Origin: CAYLYM01 sp964387645 | GTDB taxonomy: Bacteria > Calditrichota > Calditrichia > RBG-13-44-9 | Length of the DNA: 60,287 nt | Assembly (NCBI GenBank): GCA_964387645.1 | Contig: CAYLYM010000009.1 | Coordinates: 1-60,287, forward strand | Reading direction: 5' to 3' | Shown: positions 60,260 to 60,287 of the stretch, one piece after another | Position numbering within the stretch: position 1 is the stretch's first letter | Layout of the letters: the number at the start of each line of letters is the position of its first letter | Made by a program: the position numbers and the translations under genes | Notes under the pieces: generated by a model | What the model saw: the letters and a program-made list of their open reading frames with translations, nothing else | What the model was told of the DNA's origin: nothing | Database searches by the model: none

Positions 60260-60287
60260 GCATAACGACCAAGCTCACCTGCCGCTA
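60260..60287. repeat. Left half of a second attC-like site, cut by the window end
   Basis: The 28 bases match the left half of the site at 56940-56967 at 24 positions; all four differences are transitions. The orientation is the same. The right half would lie outside the window. Confidence 0.55.

Overview
The window looks like a chromosomal segment of a thermophilic or anaerobic, Gram-negative FCB-group bacterium. Calditrichota (Caldithrix-like) is my best guess. The reasons are an AT-rich genome, outer-membrane beta-barrel proteins, a FlgD-like secretion tail with the NPFNPST signature, a short Bacteroidetes-type primary sigma factor, and a rich set of hydrogen and 2-oxoacid redox enzymes. 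The phylum call is inference and would need ribosomal markers. No rRNA, tRNA, CRISPR array or transposase was seen.

Minus-strand block, 0.5-20.6 kb. It opens with the stress operon prkA-yeaH-spoVR plus a fourth unknown gene. An M20 amidohydrolase, a BamA/TamA-like outer-membrane protein and a 1182-residue outer-membrane protein of unknown role follow. The block ends in a cobalamin-uptake locus: a riboswitch with an attenuator terminator, then a TonB-dependent receptor (btuB), a secreted beta-propeller resembling BtuG, and the ABC importer btuF-btuD-btuC.

Plus-strand redox block, 21-50 kb. After an orphan rfbC comes a dihydroorotate-dehydrogenase-like gene next to a 2-oxoacid:ferredoxin oxidoreductase (delta, alpha, fused beta-gamma). 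A complete group 3b-type cytoplasmic [NiFe] hydrogenase hydBGDA comes next. It is followed by a second hydB-hydG pair coupled not to a hydrogenase but to a molybdopterin-oxidoreductase-fold protein without a recognisable catalytic residue and to a four-cluster ferredoxin. A degenerate hydrogenase-maturation-protease homologue precedes that module. Then comes an energy-converting membrane-bound hydrogenase: subunits M-J-K-L, a full mrpA(split)-B-C-D-E-F-G antiporter set in canonical order, and the polyferredoxin subunit N. Together the genes suggest that reduced ferredoxin from 2-oxoacid oxidation is re-oxidised by the membrane hydrogenase with ion pumping, while the soluble enzymes exchange electrons between H2, NAD(P)H and ferredoxin. 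A Tat-exported sulfatase closes this part.

Plus-strand block, 51-56 kb: an Mla/Mce-type lipid transport operon (mlaD, lipoprotein, STAS-MlaE, mlaF), followed by two intact hydrogenase maturation proteases that match the two hydrogenases.

56-60.3 kb: a small membrane protein, a YfiM-like gene broken by one in-frame stop, and an attC-like integron recombination site bordering a Shedu (SduA-like) anti-phage nuclease gene whose boundaries fit an integron cassette. The primary sigma factor and a KhpA-type KH protein follow. The last 28 bases are the beginning of a second attC-like site. The most unusual items are the HydBG-MopB module with its pseudo-protease, the Mrp-hydrogenase hybrid, the BtuG-like propeller and the Shedu cassette.
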